A stretch of DNA of 64,000 bases, from positions 558,001-622,000 of the forward strand of contig NZ_CP024968.1 in assembly GCF_002804245.1 (NCBI RefSeq), read 5' to 3'. This document shows, one piece after another, positions 33,156 through 43,626 of the stretch. The stretch comes from Mesoplasma coleopterae (GTDB taxonomy: Bacteria > Bacillota_I > Bacilli_A > Mycoplasmatales > Mycoplasmataceae). The translations under genes and the position numbers were made by a program. Below the pieces are notes generated by a model. The model ran no database searches, had not been told where the DNA came from, and worked only from the letters and a program-made list of their open reading frames with translations. The first letter of the stretch is position 1; every line of letters begins with the position of its first letter.

Positions 33156-33164
33156 ATTATAGCA
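33156..33164 (-). promoter_or_regulatory. Extended -10 promoter of the mgtA leader
   Basis: TGCTATAAT, a perfect extended -10 box, on the minus strand; the -35 (TTTATG at 17 bp) is poor, as expected for an extended -10 promoter. Confidence 0.65.
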
Positions 33165-33211
33165 TAAAAAGTAAAATGCATAAAAAAACTTTATATTTAT
33201 AATAATCAAAT

Positions 33212-33254
33212 TAAAAACTATTCAAAGAAAAATGAACTTCTTATTTGAATAGTA
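33212..33254 (-). terminator. Terminator of the alpha-glucoside operon
   Basis: ACTATTCAAA/TTTGAATAGT 10-bp stem with a 17-nt loop and TTTTTAATTT on the minus strand, 10 nt after the ROK kinase gene. Confidence 0.75.
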
Positions 33255-33263
33255 AATTAATTA

Positions 33264-34199
33264 TTAAATATTTTCTAAAGCTCAGTAATAAGCTCCTCAA
33301 ATTCCTGCGTCATTACCAAGCTTAGCTATTTCTATAACCATGTCTTCATAAAATGATTTTAAAGTGTATTTTTTTAAATTTTCAAAAATTATTTCAGATA
33401 TTCTTTTGCCTAAATTTGAAGGTCCACCTCCAATGATTACTTTGTCAACATCTAAAACGGTTTGTAAATATCCAACGGCTTTTGATAATGGCATCAAACA
33501 CTCTTTAAATATATTTATAATAACTGGATCTTCATTATTGAACAATTCAACAATATCAATAATTTTAATTGTTTTAAATTCTTTTCCTAATTTTGATTCA
33601 ATGTAGTTCTTGTTATCAGCTTTATTAAGTTCACGCTCTATACCTGTAGCACTACTTCTTGCTTCTAAACAACCATAAACACCGCATGAGCAAAGCAATT
33701 CTTCATCAGCGAAACAACCACCATGGCCACCTTCACTTGCGTATCCTTTTTTAGTTCCTTCTCAAATTTGTTTATTTAAAATTAAACCATGACCAACTCC
33801 AGTTCCTAAAGTGAACAGCATCATAGATTCTGGTATACCATCTTGACCTTTTTTTCATTCACCATAAGTTGCTGCATTGGCATCATTTAAAATAAATATT
33901 TTTTCAAAATTAAATATTCTTCTTGCTTCTTTTAAAAGAGGGTAGTTTCATCAATTTAAATTACCTGCAAAAACAATAATTTCAGTTTTTTTATCATATG
34001 CACCAGGTACAGAAAAAGATATTGCTTCAACATTTTCTCATTTATAACCATTTTCTTTAAAATAAATATCTATCATTTTCTTTAAATTTTCAATTATTTC
34101 AAATTTTGGTGTTTCAACAAAAAACTTACTTTTTATTTCAAAGTTTTCAATAAGTGCGCATTTAGCTGAATTTCCACCTAAGTCAATATTTAGTATCAT
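33264..34199 (-). CDS. ROK-family sugar kinase (probable glucokinase)
   Basis: 311 aa ROK kinase. N-terminal ATP loop NIDLGGNSAKCAL, catalytic-region ILNDANAATYGEW and FTLGTGVGHGLI, then SEGGHGG and the zinc-binding C-S-C-G-V-Y-G-C-L-E signature. Phosphorylates a hexose in the cytosol. It is the last gene of the operon containing a PTS EIIBC and a GH13 enzyme; hydrolysis of a phospho-disaccharide yields glucose-6-P plus free glucose, and this kinase would rescue the latter. Glucose specificity is inferred from that context. SD TTAGGAGAAATAAA. Several TGA Trp codons. Confidence 0.88.
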
Positions 34200-34215
34200 T
34201 TTATTTCTCCTAATT

Positions 34216-34569
34216 TTATAATATGTGTCTTGTACTTAAATAAATTTTTCTATATGTGTAAATTCCATACATGAAAGCAAAAATATTTAGTGTTAATAGC
34301 TCAAATATTATTAAAATAAACATTGTTTTCATTGATTTTTCATTTAAATAACTTCCATATATATCAATCTTATATATAGCTTGTCAGCAGTACAATGCAC
34401 TTACTATAGTTTGGATAAAAACTATACAAGGTAATATTCATCAAAAAGGAAACTGTTTTACAACCCCAATATAAATACAACTAATTATAAAAAGTAAAGT
34501 TGAAACAATGAAAACTGCAATACTTGAATTAAGCGAAAATCTTGCCTTTTCACGATCATTATATCTCAT
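34216..34569 (-). CDS. Small membrane protein of the alpha-glucoside operon
   Basis: 117 aa, unrecognised. After a charged start (MRYNDREKARF) come three TM segments: about 13-33 (SSIAVFIVSTLLFIISCIYI), 42-62 (WWILPCIVFIQTIVSALYCW) and 82-104 (MFILIIFELLTLNIFAFMYG). It ends with a basic tail. It sits 5 nt after the GH13 gene and 16 nt before the ROK kinase, so it belongs to the operon. No transporter or enzyme motif. Two adjacent TGA codons give WW. Confidence 0.75.
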
Positions 34570-34574
34570 TGTTT

Positions 34575-36194
34575 TTATTTCCTTTCGATTGCTATTACTT
34601 GATAAGGTTTTAAAGAATCAAAACTAAAATCTTCATAATTATTTAAAATTATTTTTCAATTATTGCTATCTAGTTTTAATTTTATCAATTTATTTTCAGT
34701 TGTTCAGTTTGTTAATATAATTATTTCTTTATCTTTTAATTTTCTAGAATATGCATAATCCTGATTTTCAAAAAAGTTTATTGTTCCATCATTAAATACT
34801 TCTTCATTTAATCTTAAATTAATTACTTTTTTATAAAAATTTAAAACAGATTTATCATCATTTAATTGGTTTTTAACATTGATTGTTTTGTAATTTTCAT
34901 TAACAAATAAATCTATATTTTCTTTTTCTGAAAATCCAGCATTGAATTCATCATTTCATTGCATCACACTTCTTGCATTGTCTCTTGATTTAATTCTTAA
35001 AATATCAAGTACTTCTTCTTCTGATTTTATTTTTAATAAATCATTAGCATTTCCAATTGATTCAACATCTTTAAATTCATTAAGGTTATTAAAAGTTAAA
35101 TTTGTCATACCAATTTCTTCGCCTTGATAAATGAATGGAACTCCACGCATTAATGAAGTAAATGCAAAAATAGAAGTTGCACTTTCATATCAATATTTAT
35201 CTACATTTCCAAATCTTGAAACAGCTCTTGGTTGATCATGATTATTCATAAATAAAGCTAAAGTAGAATTTTCTAATTGATAATATTCTTGTCATTCTTT
35301 TTGTAATTTTCAAAACAAGTTTAAATCAGGCTTAACATTTGTTCATTTGTCATTATTTTCATAATCAACTTTTAAATGTAAGAATGTAAAAACTGAATCA
35401 AGCTCTTTATTTTCTACCTTAGCATATTTAGCTGATTTTTCTTTAGTTGTTGATGAAACTTCACCAACTGTAAATATTTCATTATCAGTTCCAAAAACTT
35501 CATTATGCATCAAGTTAAAGTACTCTTCAACTTTTGCTCCATCTGTATAGAATCTTCTTCCGTCCCCAATTTCATCATTTTCAAATGATGAGGGTTTGCT
35601 ATAAAGATTACAAACATCAAGTCTAAAACCGTTAATACCTTTATCTTTTCAAAACTTCAATATATTAATTAGTTCATTTCTAACTTCCGGATTTTCTCAA
35701 TTTAAATCTGGTTGTTCTTTTGTAAATAAATGTAAATAGTATTTATTTAGATTAGGTACAAATTCTCAACTTAAACCACCCATTTTACTTTTTCAATTAG
35801 TTGGCTCTTTACCATTGACTGGATCTTTAAAAATATAATAATTCATATATTTTTCATCACCAGCTAACGCTTTTTTAAATCATTCATGTTGGTCAGAAGT
35901 GTGATTGAAAACTATATCTAAAACAATTGTTAAATTTCTTTTCTTTGCTTCAGATATAAGAATTTCCACTTCTTCCATAGTACCAAATTCTTCATTTATT
36001 CCGCAATAATCTGAAACATCATAACCACTATCTTTAAAAGGCGATTTTGTAAAGGGTGATATTCATATTCTAGTTATGCCTAAATTTTTTAAATAATCTA
36101 ATTTATTTATTATGCCTTTGATATTTCCTTTACCTTTTTTCTTACCATCAGAAAAAGTTAAAGGGAATATCTGATAAATTACTTCATTTCTCAT
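34575..36194 (-). CDS. treC: GH13 phospho-alpha-glucosidase, probably trehalose-6-phosphate hydrolase
   Basis: 539 aa GH13 (TIM-barrel) enzyme of the oligo-1,6-glucosidase/TreC subfamily. Conserved regions in order: YQIFPLTF, LDIVFNHTSDQHEW, GFRLDVCN (nucleophile Asp), FTVGEVSS (acid/base Glu), MNNHDQPRAVSRFG (third Asp), then YQGEEIGM. The PTS transporter in the same operon delivers a phosphorylated disaccharide, so a phospho-substrate is expected; trehalose-6-P is the best guess, with maltose-6'-P or isomaltose-type as alternatives. At least eight TGA Trp codons; only small fragments appear with the standard code. Start at ATG 36194. Confidence 0.88.
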
Positions 36195-36223
36195 TTTTTC
36201 CCTTTTTCTATTTAGTTTGTTAT

Positions 36224-36673
36224 TTATGCTAAAATATATTGATTGTTAATAGCATATTCAATTGATTTAATAATCATTTTAAATTTTTCTTGATTGCCTT
36301 CAGTTACAAAATTTGGCAATTCAAATTTAGGTCAGTCATATACATTCTCAGGCAATGTAACTCCTAAATTTTGAAAATATGCTCTTTGTTCTTCAACTCA
36401 TTTTGAACTAAAATAAAATTCTTTTGTAGAAACACTATAAGCTATAATCATTCCAATTCCTGTTATTATAAATGTTGCAGTAATTCCTAATAATATATAT
36501 CGATAAGTTTTTATTTTCTTATTATGAGAACTTTGCTCTTGCTTATTTCCCGAAATTGCAAACAGTAAAATAGCTATTGATGGAATAACAATTAAGAAAC
36601 AAAAACCTATTGCTGCCATTGGGTTTGTTTTTTGAAGTATTCCTGGTAAATCTGTATTTGCTAATAAATTCAT
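36224..36673 (-). CDS. Membrane protein between PTS and GH13 genes
   Basis: 149 aa, unrecognised. Two strong TM segments (AAIGFCFLIVIPSIAILLFAI at about 20-40 and ILLGITATFIITGIGMIIAY at about 60-80) are joined by a charged loop (NKQEQSSHNKKIKTYR). A soluble C-terminal region of about 60 residues starts FYFSSKWVEEQRAYF. Both ends are predicted on the same side. It lies 45 nt after the PTS gene and 29 nt before treC, so is part of the operon. Two TGA Trp codons. No function proposed. Confidence 0.75.
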
Positions 36674-36718
36674 AATATAATTTCCTTTCTTATTTCTTGA
36701 ATCAATTAAATATTTCTC

Positions 36719-38278
36719 TTATTTTAATAATTCTGCTGCCTTAACTTCAATATTAAATTTTTCAAAATATTTAACTTTTGAAAATAGCATTGTTAACCCA
36801 ATAGCTGTTGCTGCTGTTATTAACATAGAAATCATAAATCATGTATAACCAGTTCCAATTCAAGTATTAACACCTTCAATTTTTGATTCAACTTGAACAT
36901 TTAAAATTCCTAATCAAGCACCATTCCCTGAATTTGTTGCACTTACACCTGAAATAACTGCTAATTCTAATCCTAAACCTGTAGCAATTGAAGCTGCTAC
37001 AAATGGATACATATGTTTTAAGTTAACACCATACATTGCTGGCTCAGTAACACCTAGATAAGCTGAAACAACTGAAGGAATACCTACGTCTTTTGCTCTT
37101 GGATCTTTTTTGTTAACTAATATTCAACCAAGAACTGCGCTTCCCTGTGCAATTGCTTGTGCACATGTACCGATAAATAAGAAGTTTCCTCCATTTTGTA
37201 TTGTATCTTGTACGAACACTGCATTAAATAAGTGGTGTACTCCTGTTAAAACAATTGGCGCATAGACCATACCAATTATAAATCCGAAGAAGTATTTTGC
37301 AATATTATTTGTAAATGCTCATGAAATAGCAAAACTAATAACTGATGCAACTATAAATCCTGCAGGACCAATTACAAACATAGCTAATGTAAATGTTGGT
37401 AAAATTGTAACTAATGGAACAACAATTTGACTTACAACTGCTGGTGATGTTCTTTTAATTCATTTATTGATATAAGCACCAACAATACCAATAGCAAACG
37501 CAGGAATAACTTGCGCTGTATATTGAATTTTTCAAGGATATTTCATGAAACCTCAGTCAAAACCTCCATCATCCATACCTGCCATAATTTGTCAGATTCA
37601 TTTAAATCCACCATCTTGTGAAGCTTCACCAGAAACTTCATAAACATTCATTAAAGGTGGAACTAATAAACACAATCCTACAACAATCCCCATAACTTGG
37701 TCAGCTTCCATTTTTCTAAAAATACTTCAGCATAAATGAACTGGTAGTCATCAGAAACAAACTTGAGCTGGAATTCATAAGAAGTCATCAAGCCCCTGTC
37801 AGAACTGACCAGATTTTACAATTATAAAACCATTAAAATCTGCCTCCAAAATATTTCTAAATCCTAATATAATCCCCCCAGCTACTAAAACTGGAATAAT
37901 TGGTATAAATACTTCTCCTAAAAAATTAAGTGATTTTAAAAATCATCCACCATTATTTTGGTTTGCAATGGCTTTTGCTTTTTCTTTTGTTACCGCTTGA
38001 ACACCTGAAACAGCTACAAATTCTTTAAAGTATTTCTCAACTTCTGTACCAATAATAATTTGATATTGACCAGAAGATTTAAAAGTACCTTTAACGCTTG
38101 GCATTGTTTCAACTTTTGCTTTATTAATTAAATTTTCATCTTTAATAATAAGTCTTAGTCTTGTTAAACAATGTGTAGCTGAAATTATATTTTCAGATCC
38201 ACCAAGATATTCAACAAGTTCTTTTGATCATGCTTTTAAATCAATCTTCATTTGTGGTAATTTTTCTTTTTTACCCAT
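36719..38278 (-). CDS. PTS transporter EIIBC, glucose/sucrose/trehalose family
   Basis: 519 aa. The EIIB domain has the phospho-cysteine C37 in ATHCLTRLRL. EIIC has about ten TM segments, with GFxxxxMYAPIVLTGVHHLF and the substrate-site motif GVTEPAMYGVNL. No EIIA domain, so it needs a separate EIIA (Crr type). It imports and phosphorylates an alpha-glucoside; the adjacent GH13 and ROK genes favour trehalose. First gene of the operon. The operator TTGGAAACATTTCCAA lies between promoter and gene, and the LacI-type repressor gene is immediately upstream. Many TGA Trp codons; under the standard code almost no ORF is visible. Confidence 0.93.
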
Positions 38279-38294
38279 AATCTTTGCCTTTCTA

Positions 38295-38310
38295 TTGGAA
38301 ACATTTCCAA
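38295..38310 (-). promoter_or_regulatory. LacI-type operator of the PTS/treC operon
   Basis: TTGGAAACATTTCCAA: perfect 7-bp arms TTGGAAA/TTTCCAA around CA. It lies immediately downstream of the TATAAT, covering about +1 to +16, where a bound repressor would block transcription. The LacI-type gene is 31 nt further upstream. Confidence 0.75.
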
Positions 38311-38317
38311 CATAAAT

Positions 38318-38323
38318 ATTATA
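38318..38323 (-). promoter_or_regulatory. -10 box of the PTS/treC operon
   Basis: TATAAT on the minus strand, 7 nt before the operator; no good -35 at 17 bp, the upstream DNA being T-rich. Confidence 0.5.
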
Positions 38324-38341
38324 AAACAAAAAAATAAAAAA

Positions 38342-39289
38342 CTAAATAATTTTGAAAAAATTTTCCATTTCAAACTTATTATTTAGTAATTTATTCCCTA
38401 ATTGATATCCAATATAAAAATAATCTATAAAAATATTTATATCTGCGTTAGTTAAAAATTGACTTTTACCCATTCCACCAATATCTGTTGTAATATATCT
38501 ATCACGAACTTTTTTGCTCATTAAAAAACTAAAAACTGACATTGAAATTGTATGTGTTGCTGACACTATTATGTCTGGTTTGTTTTCATCAATTATTTTT
38601 TCAATAATTTCTTCTGCAACTTTAAAACTGTTTTGATCTAATAAGTAGTATTTAAAGTTTTTATTTTTTATTTTCTTTTCAAAAGCTTCTATTCTATTCT
38701 TACCTGTTGTTATATCTTTTTTATTTAAACCAATAAATGCAATCTTTTTACTTGGATATTTTAAATTTATTATTGATGCTAATTCTTCAAACATTTTCTT
38801 ATCATCAATTTTTATAGATTCTATGTTTTTAATATTTCTATTATAAACAATAACTTTTGTTGTTGAAATATTTGTAATTTCATTAATTAATTTTGCTGAA
38901 GTATTTTTTGGTAAGAGAAGTACAATTCCAAGTGGATTTCTATTTATAAGATATTTTAAATCATTAATATATTTGTCGCTTTCAGAAGAAGAAAAAAATA
39001 CAAAAAAATTTATGTTTTTTTCGTTCATAAAACTTTTAACACCATTTACAATTTCCATATTTGCAGTTTCATCTTTATTATAAGGTAATATTAAATAAAC
39101 ATCTTTACTTGGTTTTTTAATATTTGAAGCAGCAAAATTGGGGACATAGTTTAATTTTTTTATTACTTTATCTATTTTATTCTTTGCATTATCAGATATA
39201 TTATAGTTATTAAAATATCTTGAAACAGTTCCTATTCCAACGTTTGCAGCCTTTGCTATATCATGATAAGTTATATTATTTTTGCTCAT
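38342..39289 (-). CDS. LacI-family repressor, probable regulator of the alpha-glucoside operon
   Basis: 315 aa. The N-terminal LacI HTH and hinge are intact: ITYHDIAKAANVGIGTVSRYFN, SDNAKNKIDKVIKKLNYVPNFAAS. A periplasmic-binding-protein-like effector domain follows (NPLGIVLLLPK, IAFIGLNKKDITTGKNRIEAF, ATHTISMSVFSFL), ending MENFFKII. It lies upstream of, and in the same direction as, the PTS gene, with a 16-bp palindrome in the spacer; that position argues for direct repression of PTS-treC-ROK. A close paralogue is at 42446-43411 (same PLGI and HTH layout). No TGA Trp codon. Confidence 0.9.
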   Translation of the reverse strand: MSKNNITYHDIAKAANVGIGTVSRYFNNYNISDNAKNKIDKVIKKLNYVPNFAASNIKKPSKDVYLILPYNKDETANMEIVNGVKSFMNEKNINFFVFFSSSESDKYINDLKYLINRNPLGIVLLLPKNTSAKLINEITNISTTKVIVYNRNIKNIESIKIDDKKMFEELASIINLKYPSKKIAFIGLNKKDITTGKNRIEAFEKKIKNKNFKYYLLDQNSFKVAEEIIEKIIDENKPDIIVSATHTISMSVFSFLMSKKVRDRYITTDIGGMGKSQFLTNADINIFIDYFYIGYQLGNKLLNNKFEMENFFKII

Positions 39290-39344
39290 TTAGTACCTCT
39301 TTTATATTTTAACTTTATTTTATAATACTAAAAAAGCAAAATAA

Positions 39345-39368
39345 AAAACATTGAATATTCAATGTTTT
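39345..39368 (-). terminator. Terminator of the DUF285 lipoprotein gene
   Basis: AAAACATTGAAT/ATTCAATGTTTT perfect 24-nt palindrome with a flanking T-run on the minus strand, directly after the stop codon. Confidence 0.8.
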
Positions 39369-39370
39369 AT

Positions 39371-42352
39371 TTAATACTTAGCTAATAAAGGTTTTTGCAA
39401 AACTCATGCCTTTGTATTGGAATCAAAGTTTTCATAAGATTTTACTTTATTCACATTTCAAAATCCTAGATTTTGATTAAAATTAACTGCGCCCTTGAAC
39501 ATATTATTCATACTATTTAAATTTGATGTATTTCACCCACTTATATCCTGATTAAAACTCGTAGCTCCGCCAAAAGTTGCATTCATGTTTGTTATTCTTG
39601 ACACATTTCATTGTTTTATATTAGGATCATTAAATTTTTTTAAATTAAAAAATGCTGAATATAAAGAAGTTATTTCAATTGGCAAGTATGGAGAAATTTT
39701 TTCTAAGTTTTCGGGCAATCTACCTATTACAAATGCTTCTTGGTAATAATCTATACCTATTTGATAAACTTTAATACCATCATTTTTATTTTCAAGTGAA
39801 ACAGTGGGCGGATAAACTTGAATATTTCCTTTCGAGTCTTCAGCTATTGTTTCTTGTTTTAAGCCATCTCTACCCAATTCTGCCATGTAGTAACTTACTC
39901 TTTTTTCTCCACCTGAAAGTGTATAGTAATTTTTATATTGATCTTTAATTTTTATATCAACAATACCACTCGCATTATTCAAAGTAAACAATTTAAAATC
40001 AATTGCGTTAAATTCTTCTTCAGATAAATTTAAATATGCTATTGATTTGGTTAAGTCTAAAAATTTATAGTTTGAGTTAACTGTAAAATCTTTTTTTACA
40101 ACTTGATCATACAATTCATATATTCTTGTTGTATCAATATTTTTCATAAAAATTATTTTATCACTTATTACTTTAAACTCGCCATTAAAATTTGAGTCAT
40201 TTCATTTGTAAGTTGAATCAATAAGTTCCAATTTAACTTTAATAAATTTGTCATCTTTATCTTCTTTTAAAGAACTTATAACTTTAATACCAGAAGCACT
40301 AAATTTTTTATATTCTTCAATTGCCTGATTTTCTGGTGTTTCTTCTGTTAAAAAATTATTTAAAAGATTTTCTATTTCATTAATAGAAACAACATTAACA
40401 TTTCAGTTATGTTTTATAGAAGTTGAGTTTGAATATTCTAATCTTTTATTTGATAAAGATCATTGACCAATAAACATTCATGTATCTTCATGAAATTCTA
40501 CATCTAAATGCTGATTTTTGCTTAAAGAATAAATAATAACAACTATTTTACCTGCACCGTATTTTTTGTCTACTGCTTGTTGTAATTCTTCCTTATTTCA
40601 AGCCTTATTCTTATGTTCATTATCATTAACTAATGAGTATAATTCTGAATTAATTATTTCAATATTCCTACTATTGTCAAATTTCGGTCTTGCTAATTTT
40701 CAGTTTCCTGTTTTTACATCAAAATCATCAATATTAATTACATTGTAAACATTTCAACTACTTAGATTTTGATTGAAACTAAGAGCATTTTCAAACATAT
40801 GATCCATCATTGTAACTTTCTCTGTTTTTCATTTGCTAATATCTTTATTAAATTGAGAGGCTTTTGCAAATGTATATGACATTAATGTTACTGATTCAGT
40901 ATTTCAACTAGTTATATTTCCATCAAATTTGCTTGCTTCATGGAAAGTTCCATACAGAGAAGTAACATTTGAAGTATCTCATAAACTTAAATCTTGATTA
41001 AATTCAAAACATTGATAAAACATATTTGTTAAGTTTGTTGCACCACTTGGTAAATAATTGTTAATTTGTCTAATTTTTGATGGCATAATAGGTACTTGGC
41101 CTTGAAAATTGTAACCAATTTGGTAAATAGTTTCAGTATCAATTTCTCTGACTGAAGGCTCTTTTTCATTAGCAAAATTTATAGCTACAAAAGCTTCTGT
41201 TTCATTGTCATAATAAATAGTACTTTGATTTTTTGAATTGTTTGTTCATTCATTTAAATTTACTTCAATTTCATTAGATAATTTATACTTAATGTTGTTC
41301 TTAGGAGAGACAATTATTTTTCCTTCTGTTATTGAAAATTGGATTAATTCAAATACTTCTGATGATGTATTCATTTTTATAATATATTCAATAGTTTTTT
41401 CAAGGTCAGTTTCACTAGAAGTATTAAATGATAAAATAGATAATTTATTTAATAACATGCTTAATTCTTTTGTATCAATTATTTCTTTGTTATCAACTTT
41501 AACTTCAATTTCAAAATGCGTTGAACTAATAGTATAGTTATCTTCATCAATAGTTATATTGACTTCAAAAACTGCATTTTCAATTTCATTTAGCTGTTTT
41601 TTATATACTGATATTGTTTTAACTCCATTTGGTTTATGAATATTTTTTAAAGCATTAACAACTTCTGAATCATTCATACCCTCATTTATCGACTCTTCAA
41701 AAGTTTGTTTTAGGCTATTATAATTAATAATTTCTTTTTTGCCAATTCTTATATCAACAGTAAATGTGTTGCTCCCATCAAGTTTATAATTTTCGTCTAA
41801 TTCAACACTGAACTTAACTTGTTCATTTGTTAAATTGTAATTATTTGTTTCAAATTTAACTGATTTAACACCTGTTATACTTAGTATCTCATTTTCAATT
41901 GCAGATTGAGCAGCCTCCAAAGTTACATAATCGCCTTTAACCTTATTAGCTGCAGCTTGAATTTCACTTGCAGCTAAAACTTTATACATTTTTCAATCGT
42001 GAATTAAAGTTATTTCACCTATATAAGAACTTTTATCATTTAGCTCTCCATTTCCTATGAATTTTCAATTTTGGTTATAAACACCATCAGTCATTTCTTT
42101 TACTTCAGTTTGTGTTTCTTGAACTGTTATTTGTTCTTCACCATATTTTTGATTAATTTCGAATTGTAAATCCTTTACTTCTCATTTTTGTTCGGTTTTT
42201 GATTTCAATAAATCTTGTAAATTTTTTTCAAGTGTTTTGACATGAATTTTTTCTAATTTGTCCCCTACCAAAATAGAATTGCATGACACAGCTAAAATAA
42301 CACCATTTGTTACCAAAGTTGCTGCTGCTAAAAAGCTTATTAATTTATTCAT
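39371..42352 (-). CDS. Surface lipoprotein with DUF285/BspA-like repeats
   Basis: 993 aa in one code-4 frame. Signal peptide MNKLISFLAAATLVTNGVILAVSC with lipobox AVSC, so it is exported and lipid-anchored. The N-terminal half has repeated modules with NNYNLTNEQVKFSVELD-type strands. Two clusters of about 25-residue repeats follow, with the pattern W-x-T/V-S-x-V-x-x-M-x-x-x-F-x-x-A-x-x-F-N-Q-x-L/I. One lies at about 40750-41060 and one at the C-terminus (39371-39650); every repeat Trp is TGA. DUF285 repeats are typical of mollicute surface proteins spread by repeat-coding elements. Probable adhesion role (inferred). SD GGGGGTG. A LacI-type regulator and palindromic operator lie upstream. Confidence 0.88.
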
Positions 42353-42403
42353 AAAAACACCCCCTATGTTATCATGTATAAATTATATGTTACCAAAAAA
42401 ACA

Positions 42404-42451
42404 AAATAAAACATTAAAAATTGAAACGTTTCATTTTTTAATGTTTTATTT
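42404..42451 (-). promoter_or_regulatory. Long inverted repeat: lacI2 terminator and embedded operator
   Basis: 24-bp arms (42404-42427, 42428-42451) with a single mismatch. The centre is the 12-bp palindrome TGAAACGTTTCA (42422-42433), a LacI-type operator core. The arms overlap the stop codon of the LacI-family gene and carry T-runs, so the element can end that transcript as well as regulate the lipoprotein promoter downstream (TATAAT near 42380-42386). Confidence 0.65.
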
Positions 42452-43411
42452 AAAACTTATTTTATAAATTTGTTCTTTTGTTGTTGTTTCACCAAAAAAA
42501 GATTTAACAATTTGCCTTCCAACTTTAAAATAATCAATAGTTATTTTTATATCTGCATCTACCATTTTTTGAGAGAAATCATCTTTTCCTATATCTGATA
42601 TTATAAATTTATCTCTTAAATTGTTTCTATATAAAAATTCATACAAAGATACACTTAAAACATGAGTTTCACAAACAACTATATTTGCTGGGCAATATTC
42701 TGCTGTTTTTTCCATTCACTGAGTTATTAATGAAAAGTCATTTTTTTCTAAATAGTGAAAAGTGACTGAACTTTTTTTAATTCCATTTATGAAATTATTG
42801 TGAACCTCTTGAAACATTTTTTGATTTAATGTATCGGCATTTTTAATACCTAAAAATGCAATATTATTATTCGGGAGTTTCTCATCAATTTTTTCTGCTA
42901 AATTTTTAAAAATTTCTGGAAAATTTATACAATGATGTTTTACTCCTTCGATTTCATAATTATATGTTATTATCTCTGAACTCTTTATTTCCTTAAGAGT
43001 TTTAATCAAAGAAGTATTTATTTTTTTAGGCATAAAAGAAATTATTCCTAACGGATTTCTTTGATTTATATATTTAATATCTTTTTCGTACATTTCTGGA
43101 TTTGGTGATGACATAAACTGAAAAAAATTAATATTTCTTAAATTTAATTCAAATTTAATACCATTAATTAGAGGCATATTTATTGTTTCATTTTCTGAAG
43201 AAGGAGTTACAACATAAATATCAGAACTTTTCTTTCTTAAGGTTGATGCTGCAAAATTAGGAACATAATTTATTTCCTTTAAAACATTATCAATTTTAAT
43301 TCTTGTTTTATCAGAAATTTTTTCACCATTAAAATATCTTGAAACAGTACCAATAGCCACATTTGCCTTTTTAGAAATGTCATGATAGGTTATTTTTCTT
43401 TCTTTATTCAT
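42446..43411 (-). CDS. LacI-family regulator next to the DUF285 lipoprotein
   Basis: 321 aa, with one TGA Trp at about residue 233 that splits it under the standard code. HTH and hinge: ITYHDISKKANVAIGTVSRYFNG, NYVPNFAASTLRKK. Effector domain with NPLGIISFMPKK, NNNIAFLGIKNADTLNQ, ANIVVCETHVLSVSLYEFL and SDIGKDDFSQKM. Clearly a paralogue of 38342-39289. Its neighbour is a lipoprotein rather than a sugar operon, so the sugar-binding fold may sense another ligand or tie surface display to sugar supply. Stop codon lies within the operator-bearing inverted repeat. SD ATAGGAGAAAA. Confidence 0.9.
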
Positions 43412-43563
43412 TTTTCTCCTATATCTTTTTCAATAATATTATAAAGCATAAATAAAATGTTCTATTTTTAACAATAAATAATAAATATAACCTTTAAATG
43501 GCTTTTCAAATATATAATTTAACATTTTTTTTAATATCCTTATATTTTCTGCTTTTACAAAAT

Positions 43564-43600
43564 AAAATAACACCTCAAATTACTTTAATAGTGTTATTTT
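43564..43600 (-). terminator. Terminator of gpmI
   Basis: AAAATAACAC/GTGTTATTTT 10-bp stem with a 17-nt loop and following ATTTTG on the minus strand, 27 nt after the gpmI stop. Confidence 0.65.
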
Positions 43601-43626
43601 TTAAATTATACAAATGACTATTATTT

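Noticed and set aside
39345-42451. The two similar hairpins at 39345-39368 and 42404-42451 (both with AAAACATT/AATGTTTT arms) as ends of a mobile element around the lipoprotein gene
   Set aside because: No transposase, no target-site duplication visible, and both positions fit ordinary terminators after stop codons.
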